DNA of 14,005 nucleotides from Paraphysoderma sedebokerense (GCA_025602915.1 JAHLJZ010000179.1:1-14005); one strand, 5' to 3'; shown: positions 1 through 7,974, numbered from the stretch's first letter. Program-made: numbers and translations. The notes: generated by a model from the sequence alone, not told the origin.

Positions 1-405
1 CCGTATGACATCGATTCCAAGCCTTGTTCATGTCCGCGTTGAAAATGAAATAGTAAATTCCATTGCTGACAAAGTAATCGAAAAATCAAAGTTAATCGAA
101 GATTAGTCAAAAATTATATTCGAAAGATATTATTCTGACATGTGAATTTTGAACCAATCGAAATGCGGAATTTGTACTGTATGACATATATTTCACGTTC
201 TCTTCATGTCCGCGTAATAAAAGGAAGAGCAGACATTTCTTCCACACTAATCGAAAATAGAAAGTGTATTGAACACTTTATCATAAATATCGCAATTTTT
301 AATACAATCCGATTCAAAAATGTCGAGGGACCATCGAAATGCCGAATTTTTACCGTATGACTTTAATTAACGTTTACTTTCAGTAGTCCGCGTTGAAAAT
401 GAAAT
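1..405. repeat. Diverged 176-bp tandem repeat, two full units plus a partial third
   Basis: The words CCGTATGACA (1), CTGTATGACA (177) and CCGTATGACT (353) recur at exactly 176-bp spacing. Each is followed 31-40 bases later by a copy of TCCGCG; in units 1 and 3 this continues as TTGAAAATGAAAT. Each of the first two units ends in a copy of ATCGAAATGCSGAATTT. Unit ends are well conserved and middles are poorly aligned, so this is an old repeat. The array probably continues left of the window. No coding role is evident. The small open frames that cross it (142-360 plus, 363-680 minus) ignore the repeat boundaries and are not annotated as genes. Confidence 0.7.
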
Positions 406-1357
406 GTCAGGTCTTCATTGCTTTTAACTAACCGTAAAAGGTACTTTGAGGGAAAATTTGTAGCAAATATGAAAAAGTGAATTACATACCGATTTGAATA
501 TTCTGATTCGTAAATAAAAACCGTTGTCCTGGCAAGTGGCAACTCGTCGGCTATGTTTATATCGCCATTTCTAGAGTCATGGGAGAACCAAATTCTAAAA
601 TGCATCCGGTAGATGATGTCGCAGGAAATAATCCAGACTTCTCGGATGTCCTCCAGTAGAAATGTTGGAAAACAAATCAAAGCAGTCGGGAGAAAGAAAC
701 GAGAAACTGATGATTTTGTTAGTCAGGTTATTCAGAAACGCTTTGGTAGAAAGAATTTCGACCAAATCTGACGTAATCTCCTCTTATACTTTAAAAGATA
801 ACACCGAAGACAGCCGTGATCAGGTCTCATAAATTAAATACTACTCCAATAATTCAAAATGATGAAATCCGCAAAAAGGTTGAATTACTCCGCGGAATAA
901 TGAATAGATACGCCAACCGTAGTAGATGTAGTTTCCATGGGAACATCGGTGGTTTGCCCTTATCCATACTCAGGAAGAAGACCGGATTTGTTGCAAGTCG
1001 CTTCTGCACAATTTCAGTTTTTTAGTAAAGTAAACAAGCGTAAGTGCGAAAAAATATTGGCGCCATTCCACACACCCCGCACAATTCACCTGCCCGGTTT
1101 GCCTCGACTTGTTTGAAATACTTTCAAAAGCACATTTGACATCCACATTTCCGAGCTCTCCGACGAACGAATACAATCTCGTCTGCCCCCGTCTCCGTTG
1201 ATCTGAACTCTGAAGCTTCTTCGTAAAGCTCAATGAAACAAGTATTCCTTCCCTTTGATGAGCCAGAGAAACTTTGGGTCTCATGTGCACCAATATGGTA
1301 GATTCGGCATGTGGGCCGTTCCAGAACCAATATGAGGTATGTAGATTTCATGGCTGA
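406..1357 (+). other. Unresolved region with coding-like plus-strand frames, possible decayed gene
   Basis: No gene can be established here, but several plus-strand frames look more protein-like than the minus strand. Positions 579-659 read MGEPNSKMHPVDD... up to a TAG. An overlapping frame from ATG 662 to TAA 830-832 gives 56 charged residues (MLENKSKQSGERNEKL...). A third frame at 658-771 reads ...RETDDFVSQVIQKRFG... to a TGA. Positions 1034-1201 give a 55-codon frame with a CPVC cysteine pair after QFT. The frame changes every 100-200 bases, with no splice sites convincing enough to join them. Either this is a multi-exon gene whose introns I cannot place, or a decayed one. Open frames of 50-60 codons are also expected by chance in AT-rich DNA. 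Confidence 0.2.
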
Positions 1358-1751
1358 AAACGATCCACAGTTGACCCACTTGACAAAATTAAATACCACA
1401 CGAATTACACACTGAAAATCCAAGAGAATATTTCAAATGACAGGATCAAGACAAATCAATCGAAGAACCCGCTAATTCCAATTTCCAACGATGAAGACGA
1501 TGAAAATCAACTCGAGGGCTCTGGTATTCCTCACATTAAATGTATATCTCGTAGAATCATGGGACCAGTGCATTCGGAGAACAGAAATTTGAAACAGTAC
1601 CTCAAGCCAGTTGTTACAATCAGTTTTAGCGACGCGCAGAGATCGGTATTTGGCTTCACCAGCTCTGGTTACTCGAAAGGAAGCCATCCATGACCTGCAT
1701 CGTACATTACAAGCTGCTGACAATCTCAACAGTATCCTTCGCAAACCTTGA
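1358..1751 (+). other. Two overlapping plus-strand open frames, possible exons of an unknown gene
   Basis: A frame stays open for 111 codons from 1358 to the TGA at 1691-1693. It has an acidic stretch (SNDEDDENQLEG) and no ATG near its start. A CCACAG acceptor-like site at 1365-1370 would open it in frame. A second frame starts just after a TTTTAG acceptor-like site (ending 1629) and runs to TGA 1749-1751. It contains RDRYLASPALVTRKEAIHDL, which has the polar/hydrophobic periodicity of a helical protein. A simple intron between the two frames would be only about 33 bp, too short to be likely, so the gene model stays open. No family is recognised. Roughly one chance frame of this length would be expected in a window of this size. 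Confidence 0.25.
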
Positions 1752-1787
1752 CGTCGGTAAGGATACTGTCGGTGCGCAAAGGATACT
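1729..1787. repeat. 11-bp perfect inverted repeat with a third arm copy
   Basis: ACAGTATCCTT (1729-1739) pairs perfectly with AAGGATACTGT (1759-1769) across a 19-base spacer. A further AAGGATACT follows at 1779-1787, 20 bp on, and its flank (GCAAAGGATACT) also mirrors part of the left arm (AGTATCCTTCGC). It could form a hairpin in DNA or RNA. It may be a relic of a small inverted-repeat element or simply a local duplication. No function can be assigned. Confidence 0.5.
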
Positions 1788-1941
1788 ATCGTTTTGTTCA
1801 GAGATTGTAATGTATGATGGATACGAACATTGCTTTATCGATACTGAACCTACTTATTTTGTATCGATATCATCGCTTGAGAGCTCATAAAAGAATCTGG
1901 TATCGACGTACAACAACCACTTATTCACTTTCAACCTACAG

Positions 1942-2259
1942 ATCCATTCCATGCAAATGATGGCTTCCGCCGTAGCTAATATCTGTGCTGAGTGGGAAGC
2001 AATACCGCAAACCTACGCCTTTCGCCTTTCCTTGCCCATGGAGCGCATGAGGCGATTATGCTATCTTCGCAATGAATTTCAGTGTGCTCTATCTGACTTT
2101 ATACTATTGCGTCGAATTAATATGAATGTATGCTGTGTTAATAGTGAAGGTCATCCTTCAATGTTCTCTCACAGTTTCTTGAGTGGGTTTGAGCAACCTT
2201 GGCAGGCAGATAGTAAGTTGAACTGGTGTAATTTCTTTGATGCCGGCAGCCGTAACTGA
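1942..2259 (+). other. Plus-strand open frame after a splice-acceptor-like site, unknown protein
   Basis: Directly after a CCTACAG site (g at 1941) a frame opens with ATC and has an ATG at 1951. It runs to a TAA at 2257-2259, 102 codons from the ATG. The first 50 residues look globular (QMMASAVANICAEWEAIPQT, then LSLPMERMRRLCYLRNEFQ), and composition is less convincing after about 2100. An internal GATA|GTAAGT donor-like site lies near 2211. I recognise no family. The W..IP....LSL pattern faintly recalls the helix 3-5 region of nuclear receptor ligand-binding domains, but this is too weak to use as a call. It may be an exon of the same unresolved plus-strand gene as its neighbours. Confidence 0.25.
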
Positions 2260-2334
2260 AGTTCCCAATTTCTGCCAACAGCTTCGCAACCGATGGTTTC
2301 TGGATCCCACCATGCGAGAAGAGTTTCATTCTGA

Positions 2335-2511
2335 AATGTAAAAGTAAGCAAACTCATTCATGAATATAGTCGGTTCCACAAGAAAGCAAAAGAAATCATC
2401 GGATTGAAGGAAGAACGATATTCAGAATATTTCTTCTCGTTAGAGACGGACAACCATCCAACATATTGTCGGTTTAATCACGTTCTGATTCTTATGCGCC
2501 GCCAGATGTGA
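2335..2511 (+). other. Short plus-strand open frame, possible exon
   Basis: A 58-codon frame with no start codon runs to a TGA at 2509-2511. It contains EYSRFHKKAKEIIGLKEERY followed by an aromatic-rich stretch and NHPTYCRFNH. Just upstream, two alternative frames (2260-2335) also look plausible, for example one containing RWFLDPTMREEFHSE after a CCAACAG acceptor-like site. Downstream, 2540-2728 holds a 62-codon ATG frame that I do not consider established. The region reads as a broken or unplaced plus-strand gene. No homology is recognised. Confidence 0.2.
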
Positions 2512-2728
2512 AGGAAGTTGAAGGCATTCAACTATTGGCATGTCGAAAGCCCATTTAATTATTAATCGATTTCTATCATGCTTGTCGGCACTTGATTCAA
2601 CAGTATGTGCCACTATCTTTCGTATTCTCGTCTCCGTAATTCAACGAATCATCCAATACAATTCGCTAACACTGTACGACCGCATAACTTCGACCTCCCG
2701 CTGCCCATTATTTTTTAGATTTTTATGA

Positions 2729-2994
2729 ATCGATTCTCCCAGTAATGATTCGTCTGCCAACAGGCATTATATCTACCAGAAACTTTAACATCCCTTGCCG
2801 TAAATTGAGTTGAATCCTTCTGTGTTCTTTTGTCGTGGAAAATTGAACCGAAGAATTATTTTTTGCGTACTTATTCCCATGTTTATATCGCGATTACTTC
2901 ACAACTATCCGTCAAGATGTACTTTCATTATCATTCTTTCACTTGTTTCGACATGTGAATCGCAGTTCAGTGACTAGCCGTAAAGTGATAGCTC
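2729..2994. other. No gene seen
   Basis: AT-rich sequence with no convincing gene. A 32-codon frame (ATG 2879, TAG 2975-2977) starts MFISRLL and has a hydrophobic core (TFIIILSLVS). It lies in a stretch that weakly resembles 9520-9590 in the tandem unit, so I read it as part of the old upstream block rather than as a gene. Confidence 0.4.
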
Positions 2995-3145
2995 TTCGTA
3001 ATCAAATAAACCGGATGGAGTGGACATGAATCATGTATGAATCAGTACTGAATATCCTCTGCTTTATTGATGTTGAATAAATAGTGGAATCTACACGAAT
3101 CTAAAGATTTCTACTCTTCTTAATTGCTCTTCAAGAAATTGTTCC
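2995..3145. repeat. Diverged copy of the kinase upstream block (matches 9590-9719)
   Basis: The order GATGGAGT, GAATCAT, CTGCTTTA, TTGAATAAA, GAATCTACACG, CTTCT and TCAAGAAAT matches the same series at 9590-9719, the right end of the tandem unit, in the same orientation. At 9304-9719 this block lies 5' of the broken kinase copy. Its presence here, 3' of the intact kinase, suggests that another kinase copy once lay to the left and has been lost or decayed beyond recognition. Identity by eye is moderate, with clear conserved words and small gaps. Confidence 0.65.
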
Positions 3146-3375
3146 CTTCAATGTTTGGAATATTTTTCATATATTAATTGGACCAGGTTCCCTCTCATGC
3201 CTTCCATGTGCCTACAACTGTACGCCTAGTACCTCATATAATTCGAAGAGTCTATCCAATCTTACATAAGTGTTCCCGTTTATTGATTGTGGAGCAAAGC
3301 AGAGTCCAAGCCTGGTCAACAAAAATTAATACCACAAATAGGAGAATCACTGAATCAGAAACTATAGGGTTGCCC
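3146..3375. other. 3' flank of the kinase gene; no other gene seen
   Basis: On the minus strand this is the stretch just after the stop codon of the kinase-like gene and is its presumed 3' untranslated region, including a candidate poly(A) signal. The plus-strand frame here (3178-3390) runs antisense to the flank and the last exon and has no support of its own. Confidence 0.4.
3279..3284 (-). terminator. Candidate poly(A) signal of the kinase gene
   Basis: AATAAA on the minus strand (TTTATT on plus), about 90 bases beyond the TAA stop at 3376-3378. The distance fits a short invertebrate 3' untranslated region. It is a single hexamer in AT-rich DNA, so the evidence is positional only. Confidence 0.4.
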
Positions 3376-5186
3376 TTACTTGTTGGCTAAATCTCCAAAC
3401 TGTTTCGACCTTTGTCGACTCGCACTAAGCATAAAATAACGACACTGCTGACACGTCTTTTTCTTCGCAATACTGAGCAGTCTGTTTATCGAAAATGTAA
3501 GGTATTCACCGGTTAAAATGAAGCAAGATATAAACAAACATACCTGTTCTGTTGATCTTTATTTAATCGAAGCATACGATAGGCATCTTCGGTTCTCATA
3601 GCAAAAACTCTGTCACCTCCAAATTTTCCTACTTCAAGTTTTATAATCAAATGTTGTTCTGTCGTTGGGTTGACCCCCCTTTGGTTCCAGTGTTCAACGA
3701 CCGCTCCATGTGGCATGAGACTCGAGGAAATACTTCCTGGTCTGAAAGCTTCAGCTGTATAACGCTATAAAAACAAGCCATTGTTAATATGTGAACTATA
3801 ACCTAGTGTGATGCAGTAAATGCCGCAGGATTCTCTTTACCTGGATTAACCGAGCCTGCCTTGCAAAGTGGATGAGGCATGGGAAAGTAGTATTTCCCCG
3901 AAGAGAAAACCGCCTGATCTGTTGCTCTATGCAATATTCTGAAAATGATTTGAGAGCTGTTTGTTACTAAAAGCAGAATGCAGTAAATTATCCTGCAAGT
4001 GCTTACGTACCTCCATAAGCAAACCACCGTACCCATTCTACTGAGCTTCCAATTAAACCAGCGAATTCAAATTCATTGATGACGTTGTCAATCGTGGGTC
4101 TTTCTTCTACTGGTTGTTGCAACTTCGCAGCCATAGACCGTAACTGTCCGATCTTTTCTTTCTGTGGTTCCAACAGCGCATCAACGCAGGAATGTTTCGT
4201 AAAAAAAAACAAAAGAACTTACCTCTGACTGGTCAGCACCATTTGCAACATTCGTAAATATGATACTCAATGCGTACATGTCGGCTGCCAGGGAGTGGAT
4301 GTTCCGTGCCTGTCCCTAAAAGTGAAATAAGAGGGGCAATTTTGTGAATCCTAGAAATGCTAAATCCAATTCTGGTAACCATGAGACAAAACCAACGGTT
4401 TCGGGGTCCCTCTCGATGTATTCTTCGGTAAGAAAGTAAGCCTTGGGGAAAAATAGCGTCAGAGGGGAAACCTACGCTTGATATATGAAAATTGAAGGGA
4501 TATTCACCTCTAAGACCTCATCCGGACGTCGAGCTGAACCAAAATCAGCCAATTTCCAGACATCCCATTTTTGCATTGTCCGCTGTACTAAGCCCGCCTC
4601 CTTGAGCTCCTACAAACATGATTAGAGCGACCGACAGTCAACAATGTTGAAAGACATCGGAAAGCTTACAAAATGACCGAATCCCTCATCATGCAGCGCT
4701 TTCACTGCTTTAGTGATGTCGTTGGCGACGATACCAAGCTCCTTTATGAGGAAAGGAGTGCCGAGTTTTAATTAGCGTGTTTTTTTACTTTCGAATCACA
4801 ACGCAAGTCACGACACTTACCTTTCCGGTCAATGGGCATTTTCGCATGTACCCTTCAAGTGAACCGATTGCGGCGTCCATTACCATGCGAACGAGAATTT
4901 CATCCACGGCTTCGGTTAAGTAAGAACCGTGGTATTGAATACAATATGGGTTCGGTTTCAGGGTTTTTAAGAGGGCGATCTCCCTCTGGAGGTTCATTAG
5001 ATCGTCACGCCTGGCACCCCTGACACTATGAACGAATTTAACGGCGAAGGTGCGAGTGCTGCCATACGCTTCTGTATGGGTGGCGAAATCAACGCCCACA
5101 GTATCGTCGTTGTATCTTGAATACAACGGATATACGATTTGATACTTTGTATGGAATTGCACTGAATTGGGGTCTCGTATCTCCAT
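3376..5186 (-). CDS. Protein-kinase-fold gene, predicted pseudokinase with a novel C-terminal extension
   Basis: Nine exons, all phase-consistent: 5186-4821, 4741-4670, 4609-4508, 4441-4397, 4315-4223, 4161-4011, 3938-3841, 3764-3544 and 3481-3376, giving about 417 residues. Seen in the translation: a weak glycine loop near 44-47; AVKF with the ATP-lysine K50; alpha-C QREI with E69; DFG at 168-170; LAADMY with the alpha-F aspartate D207; RPT with R247. HRD and its asparagine read HFELKEAG (145-152), so the catalytic aspartate is replaced by E147 and the metal-binding asparagine by G152. From family knowledge this predicts weak or no phosphotransfer. Residues 277-417 (exons 7-9) belong to no family I can name. 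Intron 4 is the weak point: its phase-compatible donor would be GTTGGT (or GTCTCA, adding three residues). The other introns start GTAAG, GTGAA, GTACG, GTAAA or GTATG. Subfamily unknown. Confidence 0.85.
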
Positions 5187-5433
5187 TGTTGATCAAACTA
5201 AAGCGATGATTAGTATAGAATTAGGGAACAGAGGATCACAAACAAAATAAACGCCGAACTAGCTGAAGGAATGGATGAATCGACAAACATTGAAGAAACA
5301 ATTTTTACTCACTCTGTATCAAATAAGAGTAAAGGAGGGTAGGTGGAAGTGGTTTGGATTTGGAAAGAGGAGGAATTTTGTATGCGTCGCATCTGCAGAT
5401 GATTTTGATCTGCGCGATGTGGTTTGAGCGCAC
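5187..5433 (-). promoter_or_regulatory. 5' leader of the kinase gene with conserved splice sites
   Basis: On the minus strand a CTTTAG acceptor ends at 5198, leaving an 11-base leader before the ATG. A GTGAGT donor-like site begins at 5312. Both are kept in the broken paralogue: GATTTAG ends at 9307, three bases before its ATG, and GTGAGT begins at 9421. The block therefore holds either a 5'-untranslated intron of about 115 bp or, as is common in nematodes, a spliced-leader acceptor close to the start codon. Shared words with 9304-9500 include ACAAACAAAAT, TGGATGAATCGA, TTTTTACTCACTCTGTATCA and GGAAAGAGGAGGAATTT. Likeness breaks off at the duplication junction at 5433/5434. No clear TATA box is seen. 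Confidence 0.55.
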
Positions 5434-6232
5434 CCTCGGGTTCTCAAAATATATATTGACCGCAATCGAAATTGTGAATACATGATAAACTGGGAATATT
5501 ATACAAGAAACATTATTTTCACTCTTCAAAAGTGATATGCATTCCTTTAAGGTTGGGCGTACTGGTCAGTTTGGGTTTTGATAATTTATTTTGTGGAACA
5601 GCAAACATAGGTGAACCTATGAAGCCAGATGAAGTATTACTGCAATTCAGACAACAGCGAAATGAATGCGCATAGGTACCACTAAATCTAATGCAAATAC
5701 TGAGGGCTGACAGAGATATTTGAAGCTTAAGATTTCAAACCAATAGTTCTGAAATAATTTTTTTTTTTTTTTTGCATTCAAACACAATGCATCTTTCACG
5801 AGTGTTTTAGAATCTGATCAAATCGTAAACTCCAACCTTTTTCACATCGCTTTATATCAAAGATGTAATTACAGAAACTAAAAATGTATATTCAATTTAT
5901 ACTGTCAAAAGAGCCGCCGTTCAATCATATATAACGCATAAATATTTGACATTTAACTCATTTTACTACTTCCATCTCTTAACTATCTGTATTGCGATGT
6001 CGCATTCAACGCAGATACCTTACCAATCCGTGGTCGAATTTTACGACACCCCATCTGCTTCTTCCAATTTGGCTAATCTAAACTATTAAACCCTTTGGAG
6101 TTTAATTTTGAATAATAACCTTTCTCTCTGACTGTTCTGCGGGGACGGTCTATTCCTAAAGGGACGATTTGCCAGTAAGACACAATGTCTTACAATGTTA
6201 CAATGACAAAATGTCTTTCGACCTGATCTACT
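5434..6232. other. Gene-poor left part of unit 1
   Basis: AT-rich, with a 16-T homopolymer at 5758-5773 and no established gene. A plus-strand frame is open for about 62 codons up to a TAG at about 5673 and ends in MKPDEVLLQFRQQRNECA. A frame of this length is expected by chance in such DNA and has no supporting splice sites. No similarity to the kinase block is visible. Confidence 0.4.
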
Positions 6233-6460
6233 TCATGATCTATGCATACCTTGTGGAGTTTCCTTCTCTTGTTTTAGTGTTGGTTTCTTTGTTGCTCTTT
6301 GATCTTCGACCAAAGCCTTCTTTTTAGATAACATAGCCCGGCTGCCATTCACTTTAGAAATAGTAATACATGTCAATGGGAGATAGATTTCAGCACAATA
6401 TAAGCTTAAAATTGACAATACAATGCAGATATTTCGCCTTTCTGGTAATTCCGGTTGATT
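6233..6460 (-). other. Minus-strand open frame, possible exon, unknown
   Basis: A 75-codon frame with no ATG at its start. A hydrophobic stretch (ICIVLSILSLYCAEI) is followed by a lysine/glutamate-rich tail (LSKKKALVEDQRATKK...). A GTATGC donor-like site at about 6250 follows CCACAAG. It could be a 5' exon with a signal-peptide-like segment, but no start codon is present and no family is recognised. It may equally be a chance frame. Confidence 0.2.
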
Positions 6461-6650
6461 TCATCCCAACCTTATTCTTTTTAAGTCTACAAAGACTATT
6501 GTTATCTGCTTGATCTCCTAATCAGCATGCATGTATATTTAAAATATAAACCACTTACGGGAAGGTGGAATCCCCGGCTTTTTGTTCAGGGCCGTCCAAA
6601 GTGATACTGGATCACGTAGAGAAATCACATTATCCGTTAGAAATCATTAA

Positions 6651-7403
6651 TTATACAACAAAAACCAAGTATCTGCACAACCTCAAAGTCCGTTGTTTCT
6701 TGCAGGCCATTCTACGGAGTAGGCAGACCGATGTAGATAAATTCGTTGCAGTATCTCGGTGGTCATCACTACTACTAGTCATTCGGCATGAATTATTAGA
6801 GATCCCATCGCTAAAAGAAAAGACAAAATGATGATCAGTTTTCAAGTTGACAATAATGACCTCCGAATTTGACAACATTCGGAGAACGTTTTCTAGTGTA
6901 ATCAACAAAAACGCATACGAATCGTATTTGGGAGAACGTGGAGTAATTCTTGAAATAGGTTGTCCGAAGAGACATAGCGAATTCGGACCTGCCCCTGCAG
7001 GTGCTGGAGAGTCTCTGATTGTATTCCATGTTATACGTCTAGGATCACATGTCTCCATATTGGAACGAAATATATATGTTGTGTCGAGAGGAAGGGTTTG
7101 AATTACCGGTGTGGTGGGTGGCGGTCGCGGGATTGACGTCATGTAAGTAATGATGTTAGAGAGTATTGGAGCTTCAGAGCTTATGACCGTCAAGAGAAGA
7201 AAAGAAAACAATTCTGTGTTACCAATTCTATGGAGGGTCGAAAAGAGAATGGTGTCTGAGAAATATTATATGAATGTATCCCGAAACGGTCCAATTATCT
7301 GTCGAAAATCGTCTTGAAAATCGCGAGAATTCCGACCACCAACATTCTTTTGAGCGGAACTGTTCGAGCGCAAATTCAATTCAAATGAAGTATCTAGGCA
7401 GTT
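6651..7403 (-). pseudogene. Longest open frame of the window, unknown protein, one in-frame stop near its 5' end
   Basis: The minus-strand frame is open for 204 codons from 7265 to a TAA at 6651-6653. The same frame is open for another 45 codons upstream (7403-7269), interrupted only by a TAA at 7266-7268. A TTTCTCAG acceptor-like site ends at 7256, so the stop could lie in an intron and the downstream part be an exon from 7255. The N-terminal half has a hydrophobic segment (ELFSFLLLTVISSEA) then a proline-rich part (SIPRPPPTTPVIQTLPLD). The middle reads PKYDSYAFLLITLENVLRML, and the C-terminus is serine- and arginine-rich. No ATG sits near the start. A chance frame this long is unlikely at this base composition, so I regard it as a real or recently decayed exon. 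Family not recognised; possibly secreted if the hydrophobic segment is N-terminal. Confidence 0.4.
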
Positions 7404-7500
7404 TCAACCTGAACGTTTCAGAAGGTTTGATGGTTCTTAATCTAATTTTCATTAGTTTCGATACCAGGATAGCCCATCCCAGCAGAAGTGTTTCAAACGA

Positions 7501-7523
7501 TTATTTTAATTAAATTAAAATAA
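7501..7523. repeat. AT-only perfect palindrome, 10-bp arms
   Basis: TTATTTTAAT (7501-7510) and ATTAAAATAA (7514-7523) are exact inverted copies around TAA. The right arm overlaps an AATAAA on the plus strand (7519-7524). It may act as a poly(A)/terminator region or be a simple AT-rich cruciform-prone site. It lies between the large minus-strand open frame and the FADD-motif open frame. Confidence 0.5.
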
Positions 7524-7752
7524 ATGAAATATATATTTAACATTAAGTTACTAAATGAATATTCTGAATATAGAATTCCACTAGAGATGCTTCAATATAA
7601 CAAATTCCAATACAATGATTTAGCAATTAAAATGTCTGAAAATTTCCATAACACTTCATTTCACATGTGGCATAAGGCTCGAGCAAATAAATCTTGGTCT
7701 TAAACCGTTAGCTACCATCACCACCTCCGGGAAAATGCTTCATTCACTTTCC
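7524..7752. other. No gene seen
   Basis: AT-rich spacer. Nothing recognisable on either strand. It lies 3' of the broken kinase and shows no visible likeness to the 3' flank of the intact kinase gene. Confidence 0.4.
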
Positions 7753-7974
7753 TCATCTATTTCCTACGGCATGCTCAGTCAATTCAGGTAAATTCAGTAT
7801 ATGTACTTGTAGACAGGTCGCATCATCGGCAAACAAGCACTTAACAGTCTGACAAAGCGTAATACAGTTGACACAGACCAGGAGTCTAGGAAGCATTTGC
7901 TCAAGCCTTGTGTCGAGACAACCGACAGTGGCGAACCTATCTGCAAGTAACTCTGAACCCTGCGAATAATTCAA
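7753..7974 (-). other. Small open frame with an FADD motif: reverse-transcriptase-like relic or altered kinase 3' end
   Basis: The frame is 73 codons, 80 with the open bases upstream. It reads NYSQGSELL, then LLVCVNCITLCQTVKCLFAD ending in DATC. The run QGS ... LLV.VN.I ... VK.LFADD recalls motifs 4 and 5 of non-LTR retrotransposon reverse transcriptases (QGS-LGPLLF-VNDI ... LFADD). However, the QGS-to-LL spacing is about 22 residues too long, and no other reverse transcriptase motif is nearby. The alternative is that it is what remains of the kinase's last exons: it lies on the correct side of the broken kinase, and LCQTVKCLF can be loosely aligned with TCQQCRYFM of the intact exon 9. Neither reading is secure. 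Confidence 0.3.

Noticed and set aside
363-680. 105-codon minus-strand open frame
   Set aside because: It runs across the edge of the 176-bp repeat with no splice or start support, and the plus strand looks equally coding here. A frame of this length is near what chance gives in this window.
970-1744. Minus-strand open frames at 970-1293, 1124-1423 and 1472-1744
   Set aside because: They overlap one another and the more protein-like plus-strand frames; composition suggests shadows.
1942-2100. Nuclear-receptor ligand-binding-like pattern
   Set aside because: Only a few spaced residues fit, and no zinc-finger DNA-binding domain with the right cysteines is present upstream.
3178-3390. 70-codon plus-strand open frame
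   Set aside because: Antisense to the 3' flank and last exon of the kinase gene; starts at a non-ATG codon.
4832-5023. 63-codon plus-strand open frame
   Set aside because: Shadow of kinase exon 1 on the opposite strand.
5758-5773. 16-T run read as a polymerase III terminator or retroposon tail
   Set aside because: No box A/B, small RNA gene or target-site duplication seen nearby. Useful only as a check on unit identity.
6835-7101. Other-frame open frames at 6835-7029 minus and 6847-7101 plus
   Set aside because: Both lie inside the longer 6651-7265 frame and are shorter. At most one of the three can be the true frame.
7134-7141. TGACGTCA, a perfect CRE-type octamer
   Set aside because: It lies inside the long open frame, not upstream of a recognisable start. 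One octamer in 14 kb is weak evidence.
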